A stretch of DNA of 64,000 nucleotides from Erodium maritimum (Eukaryota > Streptophyta > Magnoliopsida > Geraniales > Geraniaceae). Positions 20,330 through 31,904 of this stretch are shown here, one piece after another (the stretch's first letter is position 1; every line of letters begins with the position of its first letter). The notes beneath the pieces were generated by a model. It worked only from the letters and a program-made list of their open reading frames with translations. It did not search any database and was not told the DNA's origin. The position numbers and the translations under genes are program-made. The stretch spans positions 15,939,001 to 16,003,000 of the forward strand of contig OY997596.1 in NCBI GenBank assembly GCA_963921825.1, written 5' to 3'.

Positions 20330-22700
20330 TAGCATTTAGTTTGTTCCTATACGCTCAATAGACACTATCATGCTCTGAACTCTTTCTTTAACAACCAGAA
20401 ACTTGATGTCAATGTGTTTAGAGTTTGACGAACTTTTGTTGTTATTTGAATACATGACTGCCAAAAGATTGTCACAATAAACCTTTAGAGGCTTTCGATT
20501 CCATCTAGAACTCGCAGCCCGGTGACAAAATTTCGCAGCCATATAGCCTGATTGGTTGCCTCATAATAAGCTATGAATTCTGCTGACATGATGGAAGGAG
20601 CTATAAGTGTCTGCTTAGCACTTCTCCAAGATATAGCTCCTCCTGACAACAGAAAAACATAACCAGAGGTGGATCTCCTATTATCTTGACAACCCACAAG
20701 ATCAGAATCAGAATACCCAATGATCTCCAAATTTTCTGACTTCCGATAGGTGAGCATGTATTCATTTGTTCTCTGTAAGTACCTCATGACCCTTTTGGCT
20801 GCTTTCCAATGATCCATATTAAGGTCACTTAAATATCTGTCCAACATGCCGACTATGTACGCCAAATCTGGATGGGTACATACCTGAGAATACATAAGAC
20901 TCCCAACAACCAAAGCATATGGAATCTTAAGCATTTCCTTTCTTTCTAATTCATTCTTGGGGCACTGTTTGAGACTAAACTTGTCTCCTTTAGCGACGGT
21001 AGTAACTCCTAGTGCACAATCTTTCATGCCAAACCTGGCAAGAACCTTTTTTATATAGTTCTTTTGTGATAACCCAAGAATACCAAGAGAGCGATCTCGG
21101 TGTATCTTGATTCCTAATAAAAAAAGTTGCATCACCAAGATCCTTCATTGAAAATGTTTTGTTAAAAATCTCTTGGTTTCATGCAGCAAACCTATATCGC
21201 TACTTGCCAACAAAATATCGTCAACATACAACACTAGGAAGATGAGTTTACTCCCACTAAACTTATGATATACACTTTTATATACTACATTGACCTCAAA
21301 GCCATACGAGGTAATGATAGTATGAAACTTGTGATACCATTGACAGGAAGCCTGCTTGAGACCGTAGATGGACCTTTTGAGTTCACAAACCATAGACTTT
21401 GGGTCACCTGATACAAAGTTTTCTGGTTGTGCCATATATATGGTTTCCTCAATTTCACCATTGAGAAAAGCCGTCTTAACATCCATCTGATGCAGCTCTA
21501 AATCCAAATGAGCTACAAGTGCCATTATTGTCCTAAAAGAATCTTTCGATGATACTGGAGAGAAAGTTTCTTTATAGTCAATACCTTCCTTTTGAGTAAA
21601 ACCCTTTGCAACCAGACGCGTTTTATACCTCTCATCATTGCCCTTCGAATCCTGCTTGGTTTTAAATATCCATTTGCAACCAATGGGTTTCGCACCTTCA
21701 AGCAACTTGACGAGTTTCCAAACGCCATTAGCATGCATATATTTTATCTCATCATCCATAGCATCGATCCACCTTTGACGGTTAACACTCTGTTTGACCT
21801 ATTGGAAGTTGATTGGATCATCTTCCATTGTCCATGTGTCAAACTCGTGTTCCTGAAGGAATACAATGTAATCACTAGACATTACACTCCTCATGTCTCT
21901 GATGGATCACCTAAGTGGCACTTCCTCTTGAGGTAGTTGTGGTTGCTCTTCGGGAACAACCTCTTGAACTTGACCAGGGAGTGGTAGAGCAGAATCCTCA
22001 TTGTTGTCTTATGTTGTGTCTTGACCAATGTCAACATGTTGAACATTGTCGATAACAACATCTGGTAGAGGAACGAATCCCTCTTCAAATACAACACTCC
22101 TAATACTCTCTCCCCCCTCAAACACAACATCCTCGAGAAATCTCGCATTTCCCGTTTCGAAAAAGGACTTAGTTGAGGGATCATAAAACTTAGAATCCCT
22201 CGACCGTTCAGGATACCCAATAAAGTTGCAACTAACCATTGTAGAGTCCATATTATAAGGCCTCGCCTCAGCTGGACAAACCCAAATGTGCAAGTCCCTA
22301 ATACTAGGCCTTTTTCATGTCCACAATTCATAAGGGGTTTTAGCTACTGCTTTACTAGGTACTCTGTTCAGTATGTATATTGCAGTCTTAATTGCCTCTC
22401 CCTAGAGTGATTCCGGTAAAGAAGAATGACTAATCATACTTCTCACCATGTCCTTAAGAGTTCTGTTTCGCCTTTCCGCGTCACCATTCATGCTAGGTTG
22501 CCCTTGCATGGTGTATTGCGAGACGATTCCACACTCCTCTAGGAATTTGGCAAAGGGAAAGTATAAATGTGAACTTTCCACTGCAGTTACCTTATCCTTA
22601 ATCCTCTTTCTTTTATTGCCCATTGAGGTCGTTGCAACATGAGCACTTTCAGTCTTTTCACGCTTCAACCTATCCTCTTGTTCCACAAAATGAGAAATGA
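20330..22700 (-). pseudogene. Copia pol region (integrase, reverse transcriptase, RNase H), fossil
   Basis: In element order: an integrase part (about 22700-21900, with the G-D-A-E-R-R-N-R-T block), the reverse transcriptase (about 21760-21150, with G-C-K-W-I-F-K, F-L-N-G and Y-V-D-D-I-L motifs) and the RNase H end (about 21000-20340, with the G-Y-S-D-S-D and S-T-S-G-Y-V-F motifs). The order IN-RT-RH is diagnostic of copia. Broken. The lineage within copia was not resolved. Confidence 0.88.
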
Positions 22701-24647
22701 GCTCATTAAGAGTCCATATGTCCTAATAAGTATTATAGCTAATTATAAATGACCATAGTGTGCAAGAAGTGAGATTAGGACCAAATGCACAAGCAAGTCA
22801 TCAGACAGATCAAGCTTGAGCCCTTTAAGTTTTGAAGCGATGTTAGACATCTCCATAATGTACTCCCATATGTTTCCTTTTCCTTTATACCTTATCTGGA
22901 CAAGGTCAGCTAAAAGCTTGCAATTTCTTTGTAAAACGACTTACAATTTCTTAAAGGAAACTCCTTACAGTGACCTCATTTGGTATACCGCCCCTAAATG
23001 TTTCTGGAACACTACTCCTAAAGTTTGTGCCGTTAAGAACATGAATTGAATTCATGTTGGCAATAACTATCAATGCAGAACAAATGAATACATAAGCTCA
23101 AACATTGAAAATCATGTTATAACACATTAAGAATAAGGAAACAATTCTCATGTGATACATAATTTTCAATCAACCGAAGTGATGGGCCCATACAACCAAG
23201 ATACCTAGCACAACATTAATGTCTATCTTTGGATAGAATCATTAATTCGTAAGTGGTACTCTTGCACGCAGAAATCAAGTGCTGACGATAAATTCGGTCA
23301 AATAACATCCTTCCTTTGGGCCGGTATGTTATCCACATGAAAACTTTACAATCGTCACACACCATTCCCACACGTGTGTTCATTGTTCGGCCAATCAATG
23401 ACCTTCCTTTGGGCCGATACATTAACCGCATGAACAATGAGCACACACATCCCGTTATTTTAAAATAAATAAACCTACACACAAGAGGTTACTTTGGCAA
23501 CTTTATGCGTCGATATACTCATTTAAAATAGGGGACAAAATAATACTAGTAAGTGCCCAAAACTGAAATTTTGATATCAATATCAAAAGTGAAATTATTT
23601 CAAACACAAACTGATCAGATATATGAATCAAATATACAGTACCAGTATTATCAATACACATAAATACAGACATATTAACAATTAAATATATATCACAAGT
23701 GGTCACTGTAATTATCACTCACATATATCACCACACGTGTATTCATTGTTCGGCCAATCAATGACCTTCCTTTGGGCCGAGCATTGACCGCATGAACAAT
23801 AAACACACACATCCCGTTATTTTAAAATATATAAACCTACACACAAGAGGTTACTTTGGCAACTTTATGTGTCGATCTACTCATCTAAAATAGGGGACAA
23901 AAATAATATCAGTAACCGCTCAAATCTAATTTTTTTTCTTTGATATAAATATCAAAAGCTTAAAAATTAAATTGAGCACTTACTAAATCCATGAAATAAA
24001 TCATGAATTAACCTTACACAGTAAAAAAACAATGGGTTTCGGTCAACACAGAACCAAATTAACAATATATCAATTCATATATTGTACAAGGCATATCAAA
24101 TATACAATTTTAACCAATAAGTGCAGCAGCATTAATCAACAATACATATACATATCATGTATATGAATAAATTATTAAACACAAAAGCCACTATAAACGA
24201 TTTCTATCCATGAAAGTACAACATTAATCAACAATACATATACGTATCATGTATATGAATAAATTATTAAACATAAAAGCCACTGTAAACGATTTCTATC
24301 CATGAAATTGAACATGCATGCCATCAACCGTACACAATCACATATATATAGGTATATATAAAAGCAAGAAACCGTATATAATTTGTCAACACTTTCCCGA
24401 AATTACGAGACTAACACCAATCATTCAATTATTTTGGTAAAAGCAGCCAACAAAGGAACATGACAGCAAAACCGTAAGAACTGTACGGTAAAATCAAGAA
24501 AATTCAAGGTCATAATTGACCAAAACACATATGTATATGCAACTGTATATACATGGTATCAGCAACAACCAAAAGGTGAAGCCAAAAACAGATCCACGCA
24601 TGTACATAAATAGTTGATTCCAAGTGAATCAATCAATAGTTAAACCA
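22701..24647 (-). other. Copia leader with internal direct repeats, non-coding
   Basis: A unit of about 175 bp occurs twice (about 23370-23545 and 23732-23907, sharing TTCGGCCAATCAATGACC), with a weaker third piece near 23290. A unit of about 90 bp is repeated near 24125-24210 and 24218-24308. There is no open frame of note. Confidence 0.7.
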
Positions 24648-25930
24648 AAAAAGTTCTAGAGAGAGAGGTTCCTGCCTCTCTCTAGAAAACCCCAGCCTCT
24701 TCCTTCCGGCCTTCTTCCGTTCTTCCTCGCTTTGGCCGCCGGCGACTGTCCTTTACAGGACGTCGCCGGTGGCAAACCTCTCCCTTTTTCTGGTTCCTTC
24801 TTCTCCTTCCTCGATTTTGGGTCCGCTTCTTCTTCTTCCTTTCTACCTCTTTTCACTCCCGTGAGGCAGATCTACTCCGGGTTCCTCTTCCTTGAGGAAG
24901 AGAAGCCGTCTCTCACCTTCCCTGGGCGTCGTTTTGGTGCTGGCCGTCGATGGGGTCTTGGACTTCCAGATCTGAGAGATGGAGGACTGTTTCGCGGGGA
25001 GGTGAGCTTCTCTTCTCCGGCCACTTCTGGTTCCTCGCGCGGGTCTCCCTTGTGGGGACTCGTTGTTGTCTCTCCCCCTTTGGGCCGTCCGGTAGGTGTT
25101 GGCCGCCGGCGGGATCTTTCTGGATCGGAGAGATGGGTATCAGTTTTGCTCTTGACCGAGGTTTCCAAGCCTTGCTTCCTTCCATCGTCAGGTTTGTCTT
25201 TTGAAACCCTTCCCTTTTAGTCTTCTCCTCCCGACTGTTTTTCGGGGCTCACGGACGGCGTTCACCGTCGTGAGTTGTTTCGCCCTTAGGGCTCGTTGGA
25301 AGCTATCTGGGTTGGGTTCTCCGGGATTCTCTCTGGTTGTGGTTAGGGTTAGTAAGGTTTTGGGTTCCCCTTGGTGCTGAGTTGGTGTCCGGAGGTGGAG
25401 AGTTTGGAGGTTTAGTTTGGGAGCCCTGTGGTGCTTCGTGGGGTGCAGCGTCGACTGTGGTGTTGGTGCTGTGGCTGTGGCGGAGCTTCGCGGTGGTCGG
25501 AGGTCGAGCGTCTGGGGATTTGACGTCTTCGGTCAGGCGTGCGGCTCGAGACGTTTCGAGGCGGTGTGCGGCTCTAGGTGTCCTTTCCTCCTTCACCTGC
25601 TTCTGGTTTTGGTGGGCCCGTGGTCTTCGTTTCTTTCGTTCTTTTTTCTTTTTTTAGTTTGGGCCTGAGGCCGTGTTGTTTCGTTTGCCCAGTTTGGGCT
25701 TGTTAAGTTGGTTTGGTTGGGCTTTGCCCTTGTAGTTTGGTTGTAATAGGTTGCTTTAACTGCTGTAATTGGGTCTGAAACCTATGTTCTGTTTGTTACC
25801 CCTTGTTGGGTTTGTTTGGTGGCGCTGCCACCGGTTTGTACTGTTGTTGGAGGGCCTCGCCCTTGGCCATCAGCTACATATTGTAGTTGTTGGTTTTTTA
25901 TAAATCAAAAAATTGATGATCAAAAAAAAA
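24648..25930 (+). mobile_element. Non-LTR retroposon (LINE-derived, no enzyme genes), 1,283 bp
   Basis: Flanked by a perfect 16 bp target duplication, ATCAATAGTTAAACCA (24632-24647 and 25931-25946), with an A-rich 3' tail at 25921-25930. The GC-rich body starts with a CTCTCTCTAG pyrimidine leader as plant LINE 5' ends do, and ends with a LINE-like 3' UTR. No reverse transcriptase is present, so it was copied by an enzyme from elsewhere. GC-rich frames inside look like leader sequence, not proteins. It is younger than the copia element it sits in. Confidence 0.85.
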
Positions 25931-26031
25931 ATCAATAGTTAAACCACGTACAGGCATGGACTCGAAAATCAAATTCAAAGGTACTCAAATAAATCCCAAT
26001 AATTCGACTGAAGTGTGACTCTGATACCACT

Positions 26032-26459
26032 TGTTAGAACCCTAATCAAATCCCTTATGAATCCAACGCTTAGTCAAACAATCAGGATTTAAATATAAAA
26101 CAACATAGAAAACGTACCTGATGATTCCATGTCGATGATGAGAACAAGAATGGTTTTGGTCTTCCACAGATTAATCCCTTATACTCTCCATGTGCTCTCA
26201 CTCAATAGATGGGGGTGGAGGAGAAAGAAAGACAATTGATTAATCTTGGGGACCAAACCCTAATATACCTTTATATATAGAATCTGAATAAAGCTCATTA
26301 CTCTAATCAGATTTATATTGTGTGTCACACATTGCAAAGCCCATACTCATTAATGTTTTAAATTGGGCTTCCCAACTAGTAGCCCAATACGAATCATTGA
26401 CTCCAAATATACGTGTCCAATTTGTAAGCCCACACGTTGGATTATAAAATAACCCAACA
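26032..26459 (-). repeat. Copia LTR (upstream, 5' in element sense)
   Basis: 428 bp. The adjoining bases 26019-26031 give a Met-tRNA primer site (TGGTATCAGAG on the minus strand). Confidence 0.9.
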
Positions 26460-27349
26460 CTGAGCTATGGGGACCCTGATCGACAACACCTAAGGAAATG
26501 TGTGCAGGTTTAGTGTGATCAATGGGGATTCTTGTGGGGAGGAAAATTTTGGGTCCTTTTCTGAATGTCTCTGGATTGTCCTTTGCGTCGCTCAATGGTG
26601 CTCTGGTTTCAGGAATTCTGAGAGCTGGTAAGGGTAAGTCTTACTTATGATAGGCATCTGTAGACGAACCACTCGAAGATAAGGAGAGAGTTGTAAACAT
26701 TCTCGCTAGATCCAATGATTGGCGAGCACAGATTCAAGGCCCTAAGGAGGGAGGGCATCTTGAATGTAGTTTGGACTCCTCCATTTTCTGCTGAGACATT
26801 TGTTCGATCGCATTCCTCATGAGAAACGAGTACTCATCATGGGATCAAACAGCGTTTAGACACCGTCTTCGGTAGAGTTCTCTTAAGTTGATTATATATT
26901 TACATTTTTTCCTTTATCGCGGATTATGCTTTATATTCAAAACCGAATTTGTCTTCGGCAACTGTTTTAGAGCTTACGAACGGGGGTGCCACGGTCTCAT
27001 GTTTTATGTATTGGCTCTTTTCTCTCTAGTTAATAATATAAGTATCATTTTCGCTAAAAGAAGGTTTATTCCACAATTTTTTCAAATATTTCTTCCTAGA
27101 CCTTATTACTCTAAAGTCATAGTCAAATAGAAGAAAGATTGTATAATTCCAATAGAGAAATTTGACGACATATGTTTATAACATCACATATTGGTTTAAT
27201 GTACTTTAATAATTTATAATTTTATTTTTATTTTTTTCATATTTATTAAAACAAATATATTCATATTAAAATTTTGATACACTAAAATAAGTCATTTAAA
27301 AAAACAAGTTGAAAAATTGTTATTCTGCCTCATTTCTCTCCCGAGTGCA

Positions 27350-27499
27350 ATGGAGTCTACGGGGCTTATTAAGGATACTAGTGCGCCACCATCTCGTAGT
27401 CGAACGAGGGTATCTCCTCTACCCCCGTCCCCGCCACCATTTCCTTGTTGGGAGCCGGAACTGCAGTTAGCTTTCCCTCTTACAGACATAAAATTATAA
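27350..27499 (+). CDS. Second copy of the 49-residue short ORF
   Basis: Same length and layout as 19024-19173, with several amino acid changes concentrated in the middle and at the last residues. Doubtful as a real gene; listed because it is open in both copies. Confidence 0.15.
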   Translation: MESTGLIKDTSAPPSRSRTRVSPLPPSPPPFPCWEPELQLAFPLTDIKL

Positions 27500-27609
27500 A
27501 GATGTAAGGTCGCCTTTAATAAAATAATAAAATATGTATAAGTTCATATATGAACACTCAGTCAGCACTTTAAACAAGCAATATAACAGTAATGTACCAG
27601 TCGATCCCA

Positions 27610-27793
27610 CACGGAAGGAGTGGATACCTTAAATCTAGAAACGTTATACCTTGAAGTTGTCATTGTACAAATTTCTTTATTACTCTTATTAAATTGCACA
27701 AATTTCTCTTTTATTTATTATTTTTAGGGAAAATTTCAATATAATACCATGTCAAACATTTATTTTCAAAATGATATCCTAACATAATTTTTT
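27610..27793. other. AT-rich relic, left flank of the foldback element
   Basis: No gene. The part from 27727 (GGGAAAATTTCAATATAATA) and the mirrored style of 29068-29200 hint at an older MITE into which the foldback element inserted; weak evidence. Confidence 0.25.
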
Positions 27794-29058
27794 GGGTTAT
27801 TTACGATAAGGTACCCTAATGTTTCGTCCACGAACGATAAGGTACCCTTATGAATTTTTTGTCCGATAAGGTACCCAAATGATTCGTCCACGAACGATTT
27901 GGGTTAATGCTGTTAAAAAACTAACAGACCTACGTGAAAAGACCAATTTACCCTTTATCATTTTAGTTGACTTTTGACTTAAGTGTAAAAAGACCATTAT
28001 ACCCTCAGTTATTATTTTTCTTTATTTTCTAATTATTTTAAATTTTCAAAATAAAATAATTAAATTATATATATATATTTTTAAATGAAATTGGTTTTTT
28101 ATTTTCAAAAATTTGTTTTATTTTTTTAAATCAGATTTTTATATTTAAAAATCAGTTTTTATTTTTTTAATAATTAGTTTTTTTGTATATTAAAAAAATC
28201 AGTTTTAATTTTTTTTATTATTAAAAACAGTTTTTATTTAAAAAAAAATTAATTTTATTTGTACTAAAAAAAATCAGACACTGTTCGAGCATCGTCCCCG
28301 GCCATCTGCAACGCCGACAGACCCCCTCCTCCCCCGTCGTTCATCCCCGGCCACCCCCTCTCACCGCCTCCGCCTCCTCCCTCTTCCACCTCACCTCCTT
28401 CGCCACGATTTGAGGCTTCATCGTCAGATCTGAAGCTCTGAATCGCGATTTGAGGCTTCATCGTCAGATCTGAATCGCGATTCAGAGCTTCAGATCTGAC
28501 GATGAAGCCTTAAATCGCGGCGAAGGAGGTGAGGTGGAAGAGGGAGGAGGCGGCAGCGGTGAGAGGGGGTGGCCGGGGATGAACGACGGCAGAGGATGGG
28601 GTCTGTCGGCGTTGCAGATGGCCGGGGACGATGCTCGAACAATAAGATTTTTTTAAAATAAAAATGATTTTTGATATAAAAAACTTTTTTTAATATTTTA
28701 AACTTTTTTTATTATTATTTTAAAAAAATTAATTTTAAAATTTTAAAAAATTTAAATTTATTTATTTATTTATTATTATTATATTTTTATTGTATTATAT
28801 AATTAAGGGTATAATGGTAATTTTGTCTATCAACTTTATAAGCCTAAAATAAGAAAGGGTAAAATCATCATTTCACACCCACTTAACTGCACATGTCTAA
28901 TTAAGAGGAATATTCTGTTAGGTTTCTAACGGAATATGCCAATTTTAAACCAAATCGTTCGTGGATGAATCATTTGGGTACCTTATTGGACAAAAAGTTC
29001 ATAAGGGTACCTTATCGTTCGTGGACGAAACATTAGGGTACCTTATCGTAAATAACCC
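27794..29058. mobile_element. Foldback element with 9 bp target duplication (Mutator-like), 1,265 bp
   Basis: The terminal inverted repeats start GGGTTATTTACG and are about 110 bp with few mismatches. The target duplication TAATTTTTT is perfect (27785-27793, 29059-29067); 9 bp is the Mutator size. The arms diverge in AT-rich stretches (27910-28270, 28640-28940) but pair again in a GC-rich core (about 28280-28455 with 28485-28640), so the whole element folds back on itself with almost no loop near 28470. Each terminal repeat contains repeated GATAAGGTACCC words. No transposase is present, so it is non-autonomous. Confidence 0.9.
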
Positions 29059-29214
29059 TAATTTTTTAGCAGCTTAATACAGAATCGAAACATTTACCAA
29101 CACTTTGCTACCCATCCGTCAGATTTCAATTAACTTTCTGTCCAAAATAGGTGAAAATTCCATAATACCCCTAACTATCAGTCAAATTTTCAAAGGGGTG
29201 TCATTGGAAGACGT

Positions 29215-29840
29215 CCTCACATACACCAAGAAACAAGACAATGCAGAAGGAGATGTTCAGAAGTCTTCATTCCATACATGAACAAAGAAAAAAAACATCT
29301 TATTTATAATCAGAGGCACACCCCTTCCTTCTTAAATCAACGTAGTAGGGCAAAGCCATCTGGATCGCCATCCACACCAATAAGCAATGCTTTGGTGGAA
29401 TCCCGGCCACCTACAAAACAGATTACCAAGAATCATCAACCACCCTCTCCTCATCCATCAGTAGAGCATACGCAGCGGAAATAGAGAAAACATACCTAAT
29501 TTTTCTCCAAACAATCTTGTCCTCCAAATCAGGGACAACTACATGATCGTCCAACGCATTCAACAAGTCTGCCACCTCATTATTCCTGAGATGCCTCCTA
29601 CTCTCTCGGAATTCCAACAACCAACCAAAACCAGTCCAAAAGTCTTTAACTCTGCCGCCATCATTCAATGACAGCGAAAAAAGCTACTGGGAAGCGGTGT
29701 CCTAAGGAGGTATCCCCCAACAAAACATCCTCCCAAAAGCATACCGATTCACCATTTCCAGACTTCCAAACCATACCCTGATTTCCAAACATACCGAAAA
29801 AAGAGGATCATCTGCCAAAGCGACAATATGACTAAATAAA
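29215..29840 (-). pseudogene. LINE ORF2, C-terminal (zf-RVT) part
   Basis: On the minus strand at 29668-29423 the frame shows D-K-I-V-W and F-S-I-S-A-A-Y, then P-K-H-C-L-L-V-W near 29370 and H-L-L-L-H-C near 29245. These are the landmarks of the zf-RVT domain at the end of plant L1 ORF2. Frame changes and stops are present. The sequence continues across the TIR element at 36973. It ends at about 29215 without a tail, because in this copy the whole ORF2 part is inverted (see 42105-42345). Confidence 0.7.
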
Positions 29841-30020
29841 GGGTAAATTCCATCTCACTACCCTAAAGGTTTCAGATTCTATTTCCATTATCCTAGAATA
29901 TATTTTTGTTCATCTCCCTACCCTATAATTTCATTAGTCTCAATTTAGTACCCAACATCAACTTCTCATATATATTCCATCCAATGCACTTAAAATTTCC
30001 ATAATACCCCTCACCAATAG

Positions 30021-31690
30021 TGAGGGACATGGCTCGTGCTCTCTCAAAACCTCGTCGTTTCCGGAGGTATGGTGTTCCATCTCAGGCTATAGGTTTTGGT
30101 GAGATCATTGGTGAGGTTTGCATGGATCTCGGCAGTGTGGTGAAGGCCTTGAGTCTGGTGCCAAAACAGTTGTCCGTGAAGGGTTCTGGCATAGAAAATC
30201 ATCAGCGTGGCTCAAGAAAAGGGATCGTGTGTGGCTTAGGTAAGGGGTCTGCTCGTGGAACCAAAGGAGACTCGGAGAGGGTGATCAGAACCCAGGTTTT
30301 GAGTCAGTCAGGCAAAGTTGGTGGTGTTGAGTCCGTTCCGCCGCATGTTGTTCCAGATTGGCAGGTTGTGATGATTCCTTCACGTAAATTGGATCAGCGT
30401 CGGTGTCGCATCGGTAACCCTATTTGTTTCGTTGAAAGAGAAACTGAGTTGTTTATTCGGAACTTACCGTATGAATTATCGAAAGAGTGGTTTAGGGGGA
30501 TGTTCTCACCCTTTGGTGAGATCGTCTCTTGTTCTATTCTGAAACGACCAAATCGGCAATCATAGTTTTTTGGATTTATCCGATTCTCGTCACGGGAGGA
30601 AGCTTCGCAGGCGATCGCGACCTTACACGGGTTTAAAGTGGATGGCCACGTGTTGTTCGTCGCGTTTTTGAGGCACCCGACTGACTTGCCTGACCCATTA
30701 CCATGTGTTTCAGTATAACAGAACACATGCTCTATTCCGCTTGTTCCACGGTTTTCGCTCTCTGGGTCTCTTCGGGCTGGTGAGGACGGTAAGCCGAGCT
30801 CTGATAAGGTTTCATTGGGTGTTCCTACTGTCTCGTCTCGTTTGAAAGAGTTGCAGGAGCAATGTTATGTTTCTCCGTCGCCGGCCTCCGACGAGTCCAC
30901 TCGAGGTGACTATGTTGATGCTTCCGCGTCCCTCGGGATTCCGTCTGATTTGGTTTCGAATTTGAATTAGTGTGTGTCAAGGGATTGCGAGGCGGCGGTG
31001 GATTCGGTGTAGTCGTTAGCAATGGAGAAGAAGCACAGTAATGTGCTTTTGGGCCAAGGCTTGATTGTTGGGCCTGCGCTGAATTGGGGCCTTCTCTCTT
31101 GGGCCTGTTTGGTGATCCAGGCCAGGATGAGTTACAAGGCCCATTTCAGACTAATTCTTGGCTGGTTGTTGGCCTTTCGGCCGTTGTAGACGCAGATGGG
31201 TTTTTGTGGTGATGGGGCTGAGGCGATCTCGGTAGTTGAGGGTTCTTTGGCCATTAATTAAGGTCCGACATCGTCAATTTTATCTTATAAGGGAAAGGGG
31301 ACCCCTTGGAAGGTTGCCTTACTTCGACAACCTTCTCGTGTGGGCCGTGTAGCTAAGAAGCCTTCGTCAGGTATCATTATTTATCATAGGCCGATGACTC
31401 GTTTTTTTAGTAGTGAACGTGCTGCCAAAGTAACCCCTTCAGCTGTGGAGATGTGGAATCAGACGGCGATCAAAGCTCGTGAGGACCTAAAGGCGTTACC
31501 GAGTCGTCGATAGGGTTGGTTTCTTTCTTTTTTTGTTGTCGTCTTGTATTTTTCTTCAAAGGGATATGCTCTTTAGCTCCATTGTGGGAGTTCTTTTTGT
31601 AATGGTGGTTTCTGGTCTTTGACCCGTGGATGCTTCCTCCTCTTGAAGTGTCTTTTATTAAAATAAAAAATTTGGAGCTAATAAAAAAAA
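30021..31690 (+). mobile_element. ORF1-only LINE with an RRM domain
   Basis: The target duplication is imperfect (30009-30020 and 31691-31702, ten of twelve alike). The plus-strand ORF1 starts at ATG 30029 with a basic leader. At about 30440-30680 lies an RRM: an R-N-P-2 segment L-F-I-R-N-L and, past a TAG at 30563-30565, an R-N-P-1 segment F-F-G-F-I-R-F. More stops follow. After a C-terminal K-A-L-P-S-R-R block (stop near 31511) comes a 3' UTR ending in an A-rich tail at 31680-31690. There is no endonuclease or reverse transcriptase region, and no gap that would hide one. Confidence 0.75.
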
Positions 31691-31904
31691 CCTCACTAAC
31701 AGTCAAATTTTCAAAAAAGCATGCCATTTTCAGAATTTTATTTATTTTATAAAAAATAGATTTTATTTTATTTTTAAAAAAATCAGTTTTTATATTTAAA
31801 AAATCAATTTTATTTATTAAAATTAGTTTTTATTTAAGCCTTTAAAATTCTTGATTAGTTTCTCTAATAAATTTATTTTATTAATTATTTTTTTTACTTC
31901 TATT

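Larger units (their letters stand above)
19360..26459 (-). mobile_element. Ty1/copia LTR retrotransposon, 7.1 kb, broken
   Basis: Two 428 bp LTRs (TGTTAG...CCAACA), a Met-tRNA primer site next to the right LTR and a purine tract next to the left LTR put it on the minus strand. The target duplication is CCGAG/CTGAG (one mismatch), and the empty site is seen in copy A near 18132. The parts run right to left: LTR, long leader with repeats and a nested retroposon, shortened gag-side remnant, integrase, reverse transcriptase, RNase H, LTR. It is clearly broken (several interruptions and a reduced 5' coding part). LTRs about 97% alike by eye: moderately young. Confidence 0.92.
19302..27609 (+). repeat. 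Tandem duplication, copy B, split by a copia element
   Basis: Copy B consists of 19302-19359 and 26460-27609. Removing the copia insertion (with one 5 bp target copy) gives about 1.2 kb, matching copy A in length and order. The duplication therefore came before the copia insertion. Confidence 0.88.

Noticed and set aside
24656-25668. Several ORFs in the GC-rich insert
   Set aside because: They overlap in both strands, have biased composition and lie in a LINE-like leader; the target duplication shows the whole block is a retroposon.
28264-28461. Glu/Gly-rich ORF in the foldback element
   Set aside because: It is one arm of the hairpin; the other arm gives the complement and no domain is seen.
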